Source of the DNA: Planococcus koreensis
GTDB taxonomy: Bacteria; Bacillota; Bacilli; Bacillales_A; Planococcaceae
Direction: 5' to 3'
NCBI RefSeq assembly: GCF_004761975.1
Contig: NZ_RQII01000047.1
Span: 1 to 48,448, forward strand
Length of the DNA: 48,448 nucleotides
Shown here: positions 34,690-43,291 of the stretch, piece after piece
Position numbering within the stretch: the first letter of the stretch is position 1
Layout of the letters: each line of letters begins with the position of its first letter
The notes under the pieces: generated by a model
Databases searched by the model: none
The model's input: the letters and a program-made list of their open reading frames with translations, nothing else
What the model was told of the DNA's origin: nothing
Translations under genes and position numbers: made by a program

Positions 34690-35958
34690 ATGAAAATCAA
34701 AGACTGGAACAGAAGTTTGAAAGTGCGCCTGGTAGGCGAGTTCTTTATGAATACAAGCTATTGGATGGTTTTTCCTTTCCTGGCCATCTATTTTGCCGAA
34801 GAATTCGGAAAAGGAATGGCGGGGTTGCTGCTTGTCATTTCGCAGGTATTTTCCGTAGCAGCCAATTTGGTGGGAGGCTATTTGGCCGACCGATATGGTA
34901 GAAGGCGTATGCTGATCATTGCCTCAATAGGACAGGGGTTTGCATTCCTCTTGTTTGCACTGGCTAATTCTCCGTGGTTTCAATCCCCAGAACTTGGATT
35001 TTTCGCCTTTACACTGGCGGGGATGGGCAGTTCACTGTATAAACCGGCGAGTCAAGCGATGATTGCAGACGTGGTTCCGGAAGAATACAGAAGCGATGTT
35101 TTTGCTATTTTCTATACGAACCTGAATATTGCTGTAGTAGTGGGTCCGCTGATTGGAGCAGTTCTATTCTTCTCCTTCCGTTTTGAATTATTGCTGGTCG
35201 TAGCGGTAATTTCCTTATTGCTTAGTTTGGTTCTTCGTCTGTTTACAGACGAAACGTTATCTCAAAAAATGGTCGATAAATGGGCTACTGCCGAAGCAAC
35301 AGGCTGGGTGGGAGCAGTTTTAAAGCAATTTAAGGAATACGGCATCATTTTTAAAGACCGTGTCTTTTTATTGTTTATAATTGCTGGTGTTTTAGGTTCA
35401 CTAGCATTATTGCAGATTAATTTATTATTTCCAATCTATCTTAAGGAAACAATCGACAGCCAAACTATTGCTGCATTTTTTGGCAATGTATGGGAAGTGA
35501 CAGGTGAAACTTCATACGGCCTTTTGCTGGCTGAGAATGGCTTGTTGGTTGCCTTGTTTACCGTGTTTGTTGCACGCTGGATGAAAAGATATCCGGAGAA
35601 ATGGGTGTTCTTTACTTCGTCCATGTTGTACGGAGTAATTATGCTGCTGTTTCCTTTAACTTCTTTTTTCTGGGTATTTGTCGCAGCAATGGGCATCTTT
35701 ACTTTAGCGGAAATAATGGTTGTCGGCATACAACAAAGTTTCATTTCTAAGTTGGCACCGGAAGATATGCGCGGGCAGTATTTTGCTGCAGCTAGTATCC
35801 GTTATACAATTGGACGGATGATTGCGCCAGTGGCAATTCCAATGACTGCCTGGTTCGGATTTTCTTGGACCTTCACAATCCTTGGAATCTTGGTAATGCT
35901 GAGTGGCATTGTATACCTAGTCATGTTTCGGTTATTTGAAAAACAGTCGAGAACTTAA
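34690..35958 (+). CDS. MFS multidrug-type exporter
   Basis: A 422-residue major facilitator with about twelve helices. Motif A is GGYLADRYGRRRMLIIA and GPLIGAVLFFSF resembles motif C of drug exporters. A longer cytoplasmic segment (TLSQKMVDKWATAEATG) divides the halves. It sits alone between the degenerate element and the copy at 36076, so it would form a one-gene cassette. GAGGAAAA precedes the ATG. Confidence 0.88.
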   Translation: MKIKDWNRSLKVRLVGEFFMNTSYWMVFPFLAIYFAEEFGKGMAGLLLVISQVFSVAANLVGGYLADRYGRRRMLIIASIGQGFAFLLFALANSPWFQSPELGFFAFTLAGMGSSLYKPASQAMIADVVPEEYRSDVFAIFYTNLNIAVVVGPLIGAVLFFSFRFELLLVVAVISLLLSLVLRLFTDETLSQKMVDKWATAEATGWVGAVLKQFKEYGIIFKDRVFLLFIIAGVLGSLALLQINLLFPIYLKETIDSQTIAAFFGNVWEVTGETSYGLLLAENGLLVALFTVFVARWMKRYPEKWVFFTSSMLYGVIMLLFPLTSFFWVFVAAMGIFTLAEIMVVGIQQSFISKLAPEDMRGQYFAAASIRYTIGRMIAPVAIPMTAWFGFSWTFTILGILVMLSGIVYLVMFRLFEKQSRT

Positions 35959-36075
35959 GGGTTGTTAGTTACAGATACCTTACTATTTTTCATTTGCTTT
36001 CAGTATCGAATCCATAACTTCATAAAGGACATGAATCACATAGAAAAATAAGAGATTAGAAAATAAAATATGATT

Positions 36076-36189
36076 AGTTTACATATCCGGAATTATCAGA
36101 AGCTGTGTGAATTGAAAGGGCGAGAAGCTAATGAACGAACACATCTTTTCTCCCCTTTGTCTGTAAAAATGTATTTTTACGAACGCTTT
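36076..36189 (+). repeat. Array element 1 (Xer-like site + hairpin + end block)
   Basis: The head is arm AGTTTACATAT (36076-36086), centre CCGGAA, arm TTATCAGAAGC (36093-36103). Next comes a hairpin with arms near AAAGGGCGAGAAG and CTTTTCTCCCCTTT, a short T-rich stretch, then TGTATTTTTACGAACGCTTT to 36189. The first arm matches the XerD-side arm of the B. subtilis dif site at 10 of 11 bases. The rest of the gap before the HxlR gene is A/T-rich promoter-like sequence. Confidence 0.75.
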
Positions 36190-36294
36190 AAAAATAAATA
36201 CAAAAGAATATATTAGAACTTTCCAAGTATCAGAAATATTATTTTGATTTATGCTAAAATTTGAGCAATAGATAAGCTTGAAAGGCGGTTGAGA

Positions 36295-36693
36295 ATGAAT
36301 AAAAAAGAGGCAAATACGACAAAGGTCTATAACACTTCGGTAGAAGCCACGTTGGAAGTGATCGGTGGCAAGTGGAAGCCGGTTATCTTATTTTATTTAA
36401 CCTTTGGCAAGAAGAGGAACAATGAATTCAAGCGAATGCTGCCTCAGATAACGCAAAAAGTATTAACAGAACAATTGAGGGAATTAGAGGAGGCAGGAGT
36501 CATCTTGCGGATTGCCTACAATCAAGTGCCGCCAAAAGTTGAGTATGAACTAACCGACTATGGGTGGACACTTAAGGAAATTCTGCATTTAATGTGCCGT
36601 TGGGGTGACGACCATATTTCAAAGACTTATGGAGAAAATGCAAAAGTGCTTGATTATCCCCTGATCGAAGAAAAGAGAAGAGCTGAGTATTGA
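36295..36693 (+). CDS. HxlR-family (DUF24) regulator
   Basis: A 132-residue winged-helix regulator. VIGGKWKPVILFYL, ITQKVLTEQLRELEEAGVI and VPPKVEYELTDYGWTL are the family's hallmark strings. HxlR/YodB proteins often sense quinones, aldehydes or oxidants through a Cys; this protein lacks the N-terminal Cys of YodB and has one Cys near the C-terminus (LMCRWGDD). AAAGGCGG precedes the ATG at 36295. It converges with the PRISE-like gene, and its target may be that unit. Confidence 0.9.
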   Translation: MNKKEANTTKVYNTSVEATLEVIGGKWKPVILFYLTFGKKRNNEFKRMLPQITQKVLTEQLRELEEAGVILRIAYNQVPPKVEYELTDYGWTLKEILHLMCRWGDDHISKTYGENAKVLDYPLIEEKRRAEY

Positions 36694-36716
36694 TTCAGCA
36701 TCTTCTCTTTAAATGA

Positions 36717-37790
36717 TTAGTAGGGAAGAATCTTCCGTTCTTTAAAATCATCAAAAATTGTATAAAACATTTTCTCGGTATCTACGTATTCATGAAAACC
36801 CAGTCTGCGAGCTTTGGAGCTGTCCGCAAAGAAATCATAGTCCCACGCGAATACAAAGTCACCAAATTTCCAAGAAGACACATCAGAGTAGGGAAGCTCT
36901 TCCAATCCATGCTTCTTCACCATAGCGTTCCAAAGCTCCTCTTTATCGCTCATGACGACATCAAGCGACATAGGCAATGGCGGCGCTGTTCCCAAGCCGA
37001 AATAGTCAGCGATTTTCGGCCAAAGCTCTTCCCATCGGAACAAATCCCCGTTGGTAATATTGAAGGCTTGATTTTCGCATTGCTCACTAGTTGCTGCCCA
37101 AACAGTCGCTTTTGCCAGTAGACCGGCATCCGTCATTTCAAGAAGGCTGGAATAAGCACCGGGTTTCCCAGGGAAGCGCAAAGGAAGACCTAATTCTTTG
37201 GAAATAGACGCATAGATTCCAATCACCATTGCCAAGTTCATAGGATTTCCTAATGCAAAACCGCAAACGACCGAAGGACGGAGTGCAGACCAGGTCCAGG
37301 TTTTGCCTTTCTGGTGTTGCTCCAAAAAGTCCTGCTGATCAATGTTGAATTCCGGCGGCATATGATTCGCATCCGTTTCCCGGGCAGGTGTCTTGAAGGG
37401 GCCAAGGTGCGCACCGTACACCTTATATCCTTGCATCAGGGAGACATGTGTTAATTGTGGAGCGATGCTTTCCATGGCTTCTACCACATTCACCAGCATA
37501 GACAAGTTCGGTTCAACAAGCTCCGCCCAAGTCGGTCGATCCTGGAAAGCGGCATAGAATATATGGGTCACTTCCGTATAGTCCTGCAGCTTGTCACGTG
37601 TATTGGCTGCATCCAGTAGATCAACCGCTACATAGCGAACCTTTTCTGTATTTTCTCCCCCCCTTCGTGAAATGCCGATAACGTCCCAGTCCTCAAGCGT
37701 GACTAGATGATTAATCAAGTTGCTTCCAATCACTCCATTTGCGCCGACAACTAACGCAACTTTCCGGTTTTCTATAGGTTGATTGTTCAA
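36717..37790 (-). CDS. PRISE-type NAD(P)-dependent enone reductase-like SDR
   Basis: A 357-residue atypical SDR. The cofactor motif is VVGANGVIGSNLINHL. HVSLMQGYKVYGAHLGPF and the later PEFNIDQQDFLEQ correspond to the Lys- and Tyr-region motifs of progesterone 5-beta-reductase/iridoid synthase relatives; the usual Tyr of the second motif appears as Asn-Ile here, so activity may differ. WTWSALRPSVVCGF is also typical. The start is TTG at 37790, 10 bases after GAGGAG. It lies downstream of, and in the same direction as, a second HxlR gene. Confidence 0.75.
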   Translation of the reverse strand: MNNQPIENRKVALVVGANGVIGSNLINHLVTLEDWDVIGISRRGGENTEKVRYVAVDLLDAANTRDKLQDYTEVTHIFYAAFQDRPTWAELVEPNLSMLVNVVEAMESIAPQLTHVSLMQGYKVYGAHLGPFKTPARETDANHMPPEFNIDQQDFLEQHQKGKTWTWSALRPSVVCGFALGNPMNLAMVIGIYASISKELGLPLRFPGKPGAYSSLLEMTDAGLLAKATVWAATSEQCENQAFNITNGDLFRWEELWPKIADYFGLGTAPPLPMSLDVVMSDKEELWNAMVKKHGLEELPYSDVSSWKFGDFVFAWDYDFFADSSKARRLGFHEYVDTEKMFYTIFDDFKERKILPY

Positions 37791-37859
37791 AGTGCTTCAA
37801 CTCCTCTAGGATTCTGTGTGCATTCCTAGTCTGCATCCGGAAATGACATTTGAGAAGTA

Positions 37860-37867
37860 CGCACTTT
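37860..37867. promoter_or_regulatory. Candidate HxlR box upstream of the PRISE-like gene
   Basis: CGCACTTT occurs here in a duplicated context (GTACGCACTTTGAAGTAC, then GTCACTTTGAGG) and again, inverted, at 38351-38358 between the second HxlR gene and the nitroreductase gene. Sharing of the box by two promoters flanking an HxlR gene suggests it is that regulator's operator. Confidence 0.4.
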
Positions 37868-37905
37868 GAAGTACCTAAGTCACTTTGAGGTAATACAACA
37901 CTCGG

Positions 37906-38304
37906 TTACTCCATGCTATTTGGAATAATACTTGCCAATTGAATGCTTTCTTTCTCCTTATGATGACTACAGATTTTTCCATTCAACTCTAATCCTCTAG
38001 TAACGGCATACGTGTTTCCCCAATCACACATCACATTCAGCACAGGGATAAAAGATTCTCCTAATTCAGTTAAACGATACTCAACGCGTGGCGGGACTTC
38101 CCTAAACACTTCTCTCTGTACAATTCCGTCCTTTTCCAATTGCTTTAATTGTTCCGTTAATACTTTTTGTGTAATGGTCGGTATGGATAGATAAAATTCT
38201 TTTGTTCTCATCTTTTTCTGGCTAAGAAGAAACAGAATTAAGCATTTCCACTTTCCGCCCAAAGTATTCATGAAAATATTAATTCCAGTGTTTTGACTGC
38301 TCAC
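37906..38304 (-). CDS. HxlR-family (DUF24) regulator
   Basis: A 132-residue HxlR protein, similar to but clearly distinct from the one at 36295 (TLGGKWKCLILFLL, ITQKVLTEQLKQLEKDGIV, VPPRVEYRLTELGESF). It has Cys residues at KWKCL, MCDWG and GKICSHH, candidate sensors of electrophiles. The start is GTG at 38304, 8 bases after GAGGAGG; an ATG further upstream at 38349 would contain that site. It diverges from the nitroreductase gene and precedes the PRISE-like gene, both probable targets. Confidence 0.88.
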   Translation of the reverse strand: MSSQNTGINIFMNTLGGKWKCLILFLLSQKKMRTKEFYLSIPTITQKVLTEQLKQLEKDGIVQREVFREVPPRVEYRLTELGESFIPVLNVMCDWGNTYAVTRGLELNGKICSHHKEKESIQLASIIPNSME

Positions 38305-38350
38305 TTTATACTCCTCCTCGATAGGCACTAAAAGGTGGCTATACCACATT

Positions 38351-38358
38351 AAAGTGCG
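38351..38358. promoter_or_regulatory. Candidate HxlR box in the divergent promoter
   Basis: AAAGTGCG is the reverse complement of the box at 37860-37867 and lies in the gap between the HxlR (minus) and nitroreductase (plus) starts. Confidence 0.4.
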
Positions 38359-38429
38359 TTATTTTTTCTTTTGTTAAAGACACTTATACTTTCATAGGTA
38401 AGAGTAAATGAAGAACTGGAGTGAAAAAG

Positions 38430-39086
38430 ATGAGTGTAAAAGAAACACTGCTGAAAAGACGATCTGTCCGGCACTACGATGTGAACTACAAAGTGAGTAT
38501 CGAAACGTTATCTGCTTTGATTGAATCCGCTGCGAAGTCCCCTAATGGAAATAATATTCAAGCGACGCGTTATTTAGTCATCGATGATTTCGATTTGCGG
38601 AAACAGGTGCTGCCCGTAGCTTTCAACCAGCAACAAGTAACAGAAGCTTCTGCCTTAGTTCTTATCTTGGGTGATTACCAGGCATTTGAAAAAGAAAATA
38701 TCGTTCTGATACATGAGCAAGGATATCAGGCAGGCTACTTTACCGAACAGCTGAGGGATCAATTGGTAGGCGCTGCCATCAATTACTATGCCAATAAATC
38801 GCTGGAAGAATTGAAACTTGAACTGGTACGTGACGCCAGTTTAGCTGCGATGTCTTTTATTCTATTGGCAAATGAAGTAGGTCTTGAAACCATTACCATG
38901 TCCGGCTACGAGTCAGACCGTTTAAAGAAAGTATTAGAGATTCCTGACCGATTCCTGGATATCATGCTGATTGCCGTTGGAAAAGGCATTAAATCAGGTC
39001 ATCAAACAGTTCGACATGAAGTGAATGAGATCATTTATTTAAATACTATTGAATATAAGCTGAAAGCTGGAGAGATGTCGCTTTAA
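38430..39086 (+). CDS. Nitroreductase-family FMN oxidoreductase
   Basis: A 218-residue nitroreductase. The N-terminal signature RRSVRHYD is the FMN phosphate site, AAKSPNGNNIQATRYLVID follows, and EVGLETITMSGYESDRLKKVLEIPDRFLDIMLIAVGKG is the conserved C-terminal part. It reduces nitro compounds or quinones with NAD(P)H. The start is ATG 38430 after CTGGAG. It diverges from an HxlR gene, the same arrangement as YodB/YodC in Bacillus. Confidence 0.9.
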   Translation: MSVKETLLKRRSVRHYDVNYKVSIETLSALIESAAKSPNGNNIQATRYLVIDDFDLRKQVLPVAFNQQQVTEASALVLILGDYQAFEKENIVLIHEQGYQAGYFTEQLRDQLVGAAINYYANKSLEELKLELVRDASLAAMSFILLANEVGLETITMSGYESDRLKKVLEIPDRFLDIMLIAVGKGIKSGHQTVRHEVNEIIYLNTIEYKLKAGEMSL

Positions 39087-39116
39087 GAATAATTTCTAAC
39101 TCCATGTATACAGAGA

Positions 39117-39156
39117 AGAGCGAAGACCAATTCAAGCGAATTGTCTTGGCTCTTTT
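39117..39156. terminator. Bidirectional terminator between nitroreductase and Lrp genes
   Basis: AGAGC..AGACCAATTC pairs with GAATTGTCTTGGCTCT around a 4-base loop; Ts follow on the plus strand. Confidence 0.8.
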
Positions 39157-39162
39157 TCTATT

Positions 39163-39606
39163 CTATTCTCCATTCGAGAGATAAGGGATGATCGGCCGGT
39201 TCTCCATAGGTGTAGACAAGACCACCAATGTTGTCGAATCTCCAAAACGGCCTAAATCATTGATTTTTACCTCCAGCACTTCCAATGTCTCCGCCACCAC
39301 TTTGACTAAAAAGTTATATTGGCCGCTGATACGGTGGATTTCCAGGACATCTTCGACAGTTTCACAATAGGATACAAAGTCCTCGCAATGGCGGGCTTGG
39401 AACAACAGGAAAGCAGAAACCGACTTGTTCACTTTTTTTCGGTCAATGAGCGCTTGGTAGCCAGTGATTACTCCCTTTTCCTCTAACTTTTTCACGCGCT
39501 CTGTTACAGCTGGCTGCGACAGGGAAATTTGCTTTCCCAACTTCGTCATAGAAGATTTACTGTCCTGCTGAAGGGCAAGCAAGAGTTGTTGGTCAATTTT
39601 ATCCAT
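39163..39606 (-). CDS. Lrp/AsnC-family regulator
   Basis: A 147-residue Lrp-type protein. The helix-turn-helix (MTKLGKQISLSQPAVTERVKKLEEKGVITGY) is at residues about 20-50, followed by a RAM ligand domain (VSAFLLFQARHCEDFVSYC to ISGQYNFLVKVVAETLE). It diverges from the old yellow enzyme gene, its likely target. A TAAGGAG-like site precedes the ATG at 39606. Confidence 0.9.
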   Translation of the reverse strand: MDKIDQQLLLALQQDSKSSMTKLGKQISLSQPAVTERVKKLEEKGVITGYQALIDRKKVNKSVSAFLLFQARHCEDFVSYCETVEDVLEIHRISGQYNFLVKVVAETLEVLEVKINDLGRFGDSTTLVVLSTPMENRPIIPYLSNGE

Positions 39607-39753
39607 TTGATAGCTCCTTATGATTTATTTGTTTTTTTACTAAACAACAAATGATTCCAAATTAATATGGTGTTTTTTAGAATGAAATGCCATTCTTTCA
39701 CCTTCTTATTCCTATTAAACTAAACATACCAACAAAAAGGAAGAGGGATGGCA

Positions 39754-40791
39754 ATGAAACTTTTAGAAACGGTAAAAATCAATCAATGGAATTTACAGTC
39801 AAGAGTGGTGATGGCGCCGATGACCCGTAGTTTTGCGGATCTGGAAACAGGTGTGATTCATCCAGATACAGTAGCCTATTACGCCAAGCGGGCAAAACAT
39901 GGCGTTGGCATGATTATCACCGAAGGCATTGCAGTTAGTCCGGAAGCCCGCGGGACCATTGGAATTCCTGGGCTTTATACGGAAGACCAGACTGAAGCAT
40001 GGAAAGAAGTGACGGCACAAGTCCATCAAGAAGGCGGCATTATCATTGCCCAGTTGTGGCATGTTGGCCGTCTCAGCCATTCAGCGATTACGGGCGGTCT
40101 GCAGCCGGTTGCTCCATCTGCTGTCCAAGCGAACGGCTTGACCCATCGGGTGGGGCTTCCCTATGAGATGCCAAAAGCCATGAGCGAGGAGGATATTCAA
40201 AAAGTGATTCAGGATTTTACAAAGGCAGCAATCAATGCGCAGCTTGCTGGATTCGATGGCGTCGAAATCCATGCGGCGCATGGTTATTTGATCGATCAAT
40301 TTCAATTTCCCTGGGTGAACTTCAGAAAAGACGCGTATGGCCGGAATAAGTATCTCTTTCTCGAAGAGATTCTGCAGGCAGTCGCCAACTCGATAGGCGC
40401 TGAACGGGTCATCGTCCGATTTTCCGAGCATAAAGACGATACGCCCTTGTTTTTTTGGGAACAACCAGAAAAAGAAGTCATAGAAATCTTAGATGTGTTC
40501 CGACGTACAGGGATTCAGGTTATCCATCCTTCCGCTCAAACCTACCGTAAACCTTTGGCAGGACATGAACTGACCCTTCATGCGTTGGTCCGGAAACACT
40601 GGGAAGGAGTCGTAATTGGGGTGGGAGAGCTGACACCCGAAATTGCGGAAGAGTCGTTAGCGAAAGGGGAAATTCAATTGGCTGCCTTTGGTCGGTTATT
40701 GCTTTCAAATGCAGATCTCGTAAAACGGCTAAAGGAAGACAAAAGTATAAAAGATTACAATCCGAAATCAGACTTGCAACATTTAAGGTAA
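39754..40791 (+). CDS. Old yellow enzyme family NADH:flavin oxidoreductase
   Basis: A 345-residue FMN-dependent ene-reductase. Seen are VVMAPMTRSFAD (FMN contact), QLWHVGRLSH, FDGVEIHAAHGYLIDQF with the substrate-binding His pair, and the C-terminal AFGRLLLSNADLVKRL. It reduces activated C=C bonds of enones, quinones and nitro compounds. The ATG at 39754 is preferred because GGAAGAGGG is six bases upstream; ATG 39748 is too close. It is divergent from an Lrp gene. Confidence 0.92.
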   Translation: MKLLETVKINQWNLQSRVVMAPMTRSFADLETGVIHPDTVAYYAKRAKHGVGMIITEGIAVSPEARGTIGIPGLYTEDQTEAWKEVTAQVHQEGGIIIAQLWHVGRLSHSAITGGLQPVAPSAVQANGLTHRVGLPYEMPKAMSEEDIQKVIQDFTKAAINAQLAGFDGVEIHAAHGYLIDQFQFPWVNFRKDAYGRNKYLFLEEILQAVANSIGAERVIVRFSEHKDDTPLFFWEQPEKEVIEILDVFRRTGIQVIHPSAQTYRKPLAGHELTLHALVRKHWEGVVIGVGELTPEIAEESLAKGEIQLAAFGRLLLSNADLVKRLKEDKSIKDYNPKSDLQHLR

Positions 40792-40913
40792 AAACAGTCC
40801 ATGATCAAACGAACGTGTTGTTTACTGATTACATTTCGAATCATAAATGAAAGGTTCCGTCTTTGAGATTGATAATAATTATTTATACTTTGACAATTAA
40901 AGGTGATGAAATT

Positions 40914-41347
40914 ATGGAAAAAAAAGCAGTGTTCCTTGTGCTTTTCGTAGGGTTCTTCATTCTAGCCACATCGTCTCTAACTCTTCAGAATATAGTCTAA
41001 AGAAATGGTTTCCTGTAGGATCTATAGAAAGAATAGAAATTGACCAGCAGTCTCTTAAAAAAACACCGACCATCACTTCCTCTAGTTTACAAATTAAACT
41101 CCGCATTGCTGGTGCAGAACCACAGAATCGCTACTGGGGAAGGTTATACGAAGTAGATGGTTCAGAGGAACGAGCGCTCTCTCATAGTGAGAAATGGGGG
41201 ATGGGTGAGGATGAAATCACTTGGGATATATCTAATTATATAGATAGGAGCAACCCGAAATTGGAAAGAGAAATTTTTGCTAGGATTGGTTATGCTTCGT
41301 CTAATGATTCAATAAACATGCAATTCTACGAACAGGATTGGAGGTAA
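40914..41347 (+). pseudogene. Secreted protein gene interrupted by a frameshift
   Basis: AAAGGTGAT precedes an ATG at 40914 that encodes a signal peptide (MEKKAVFLVLFVGFFILATSS) and stops at 40998-41000. A second open frame, offset by one base (-1), runs from the same spot without a start codon for 122 codons to a TAA at 41345-41347 (SSEYSLKKWFPVG ... ending NMQFYEQDWR). A single base change near 40960-40990 would join them into a secreted protein of about 144 residues. I do not recognise the family. It may be a decayed gene or a sequencing error. It lies just before the element at 41462. Confidence 0.6.
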
Positions 41348-41461
41348 ATAGGATAGCGTTTATTGAAAGAAAGCAAGTGGCAGAGTGGAAATCAAAAAAG
41401 GTAAAAGCAATAGAACCACCCTTTAGATAAACTCATAATAATTTAAATTTCTCTTTATACA

Positions 41462-41554
41462 AGTTTACATATCATTTGTTATCGGTAGGGAAGAAGCTAA
41501 ATAAGCTTTTTCCCTTTTTTTGGGGGTGTGTAAGTATATTTTTAGGAACGGATT
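41462..41554 (+). repeat. Array element 2 (Xer-like site + hairpin + end block)
   Basis: Head: AGTTTACATAT (41462-41472), centre CATTTG, TTATCGGTAGG (41479-41489). A hairpin GGGAAGAAGCT/AAGCTTTTTCCC with seven Ts follows, and a diverged end block TATATTTTTAGGAACGGATT. This is the shorter form of the element. Confidence 0.75.
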
Positions 41555-41587
41555 GAAAAGGTCAAAAACATTTGAATACAATAATAC

Positions 41588-41612
41588 AAAAAACGCTACC
41601 TAAAGGCAGCGT
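41588..41612 (-). terminator. Terminator of the sigma/anti-sigma operon
   Basis: Read on the minus strand, ACGCTGCCT pairs with AGGTAGCGT around a 2-base centre and is followed by a T run. Confidence 0.8.
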
Positions 41613-42415
41613 CAATAAATATCTTCATTCATAGCTGTAAGCAAGTCATCCTTATCCAGAAATTGCAGCTTCTCAATTTTTCCTTCTTCAGAAGCCATGG
41701 CTTCACCTTCGAACAAATACGGTTGGATTTCGCCGTTTGCGTTTTTATAGTCCACTTGGAAAGTAAATTGATACATTTTCAGATTGTTTTCGTTCTGGCT
41801 GATCTTAATATCCGACGCTGTCAGGTCATAGTCGCCATCAAAACCACTGTACATAAAAGCAGGTGTGGCATTTAAAAAATTGTCATAGCCATTTTCTGTG
41901 AAAGATGCAGCATAGGTCTCCGCCATATAGTTCATGTAATTTTGCCATACCGGTGTTTGCTGTAAGGCATCGAACTCTTCTTGAGTTGTCACATTGTTTT
42001 GGGCTTCCATGGCAGCTTCCCATACTTCTTTGTACTTCTCGTCTGGCCCGTTGAATTCTTCTTCAATGACAGCTTGAATGGTTTCTTTGCTTTTTTCAGC
42101 ATCTACCTCTTCGCTTCCTGACAAGGTAGGTTCTTCCTCTGTGGTATTTCCTGTTCCTGTTGTTAACCCACTATCTTCTTGAAGGATGTTTTGCGAAAGG
42201 AAAATAATTCCGGCTACTAAAAGGAGCGAGCACAGCACTAAACTGGAGGTGAATTTAAAGCCATTAAAAAACCGGGTTTTGGATTCCTGTTTATCCAATT
42301 TCGATAAAATCCGAGAGTGCAGCCTTGCTTTATGGTTCTGGCTCCAAATGATATCCTGATCCAATTGTTTCAACTGATTATCTAATGCCGTATGAGTACC
42401 ATCAGTTTTTTTCAT
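41612..42415 (-). CDS. Probable anti-sigma factor, single-pass membrane protein
   Basis: A 267-residue protein with a cytoplasmic N-terminal region of about 55 residues, one membrane helix (about 56-74, SLVLCSLLLVAGIIFLS), an acidic linker and an extracellular C-terminal domain (MYQFTFQVDYKNANGEIQPYLFEGEAM). It overlaps the end of the sigma gene by 14 bp, the usual sign of a cognate anti-sigma factor. I do not recognise the outer domain. GGAGGG precedes the ATG. Confidence 0.7.
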   Translation of the reverse strand: MKKTDGTHTALDNQLKQLDQDIIWSQNHKARLHSRILSKLDKQESKTRFFNGFKFTSSLVLCSLLLVAGIIFLSQNILQEDSGLTTGTGNTTEEEPTLSGSEEVDAEKSKETIQAVIEEEFNGPDEKYKEVWEAAMEAQNNVTTQEEFDALQQTPVWQNYMNYMAETYAASFTENGYDNFLNATPAFMYSGFDGDYDLTASDIKISQNENNLKMYQFTFQVDYKNANGEIQPYLFEGEAMASEEGKIEKLQFLDKDDLLTAMNEDIY

Positions 42416-42926
42416 GGATAATTCCCTCCTTGTTTAACTGTTTCTCCAATGCGGAAAGGGCTCGGGAAAGGGTGTTTTTCACTTTGCTATCGGACCAACT
42501 TAAAATTTCACCGGTTTCTTGAATACTAAACTCCCTTATTTTCCTCAAAACAATGACTTCACGATATGAACCTTTTAGCTGGCTTAATGCCTGGTAAAGT
42601 TCTGTGGAATTCTCTCTAATCTCCACTATTCCTTCAGGTACACTGCTTGTACTTTTTCCGAGTAATACCAGTTCCTTTAACAGCTCCAGGGGCTTTTGCT
42701 TACGAATAAAATCAATGGTGAGATTGTGGGCAATGCGAAAAAGCCAGGTTTTCGGATTTGCCTTTCGTTCAAAGCTGTCATAATACCGGAATGCTTTAAT
42801 AAACGTCTCTTGTGTTAAATCCTCCGCTTGTTGATGATCACGGACCATCAGCAATATGTATCTGAAGATCGAATCACCATGCTGGTGATACCACTCAGTG
42901 ATTTCGCTTTTTCTCTCGCTGGTCAA
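42402..42926 (-). CDS. ECF RNA polymerase sigma factor
   Basis: A 174-residue ECF sigma factor. Region 2 is seen as DSIFRYILLMVRDHQQAEDLTQETFIKAFRYYDSF and NPKTWLFRIAHNLTIDFIRK. Region 4 is SYREVIVLRKIREFSIQETGEILSWSDSKVKNTLSRALSALEKQL. The start is TTG at 42926, about 9 bases after AGGGGG. With the overlapping membrane gene it forms a complete two-gene unit flanked by array elements at 41462 and 43047, which makes it look like one cassette. Confidence 0.9.
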   Translation of the reverse strand: MTSERKSEITEWYHQHGDSIFRYILLMVRDHQQAEDLTQETFIKAFRYYDSFERKANPKTWLFRIAHNLTIDFIRKQKPLELLKELVLLGKSTSSVPEGIVEIRENSTELYQALSQLKGSYREVIVLRKIREFSIQETGEILSWSDSKVKNTLSRALSALEKQLNKEGIIHEKN

Positions 42927-43046
42927 GGAATCTCGCCCCCTAATTTATGGTTTCTACTTGTTAGACGTAATCAAAAAACAAAAGTCGTGTTTTTTGGAAT
43001 TTATTTTCATTTTTCTCGCCTGTAAGAAAAGTATACAAGAAGAATA

Positions 43047-43137
43047 GGTTTACATATGAGGGGTTATCGGGAGGGAAGCGACTTAATAACAAGTTACTTC
43101 CTTTTTTCGTTCGTGAAATTGTACTTTTACGAACGCT
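43047..43137 (+). repeat. Array element 3 (Xer-like site + hairpin + end block)
   Basis: Head: GGTTTACATAT (43047-43057), centre GAGGGG, TTATCGGGAGG (43064-43074). A hairpin GGAAGCGACTT/AAGTTACTTCC with six Ts follows, then an inverted pair CGTTCGTGAAA / TTTTACGAACG that includes the closing block up to about 43137. A separate hairpin lies at about 43213-43263 upstream of the GNAT gene (GTTTTCTTCGCCT against AGGCAAGAGAAGAC); its role is unclear. Confidence 0.75.
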
Positions 43138-43291
43138 TTGAAAAACTATCTTTAGTTTGAGAAAAATCTGTTACCTCAAAAAATGTAAAATGATACACTT
43201 ACTTATGAATAATTAGAAGGTTTTGTTTTCTTCGCCTTACTGAATAGGCAAGAGAAGACAAAAAAACTTAGCAGAAGGGAACTATGGACAT

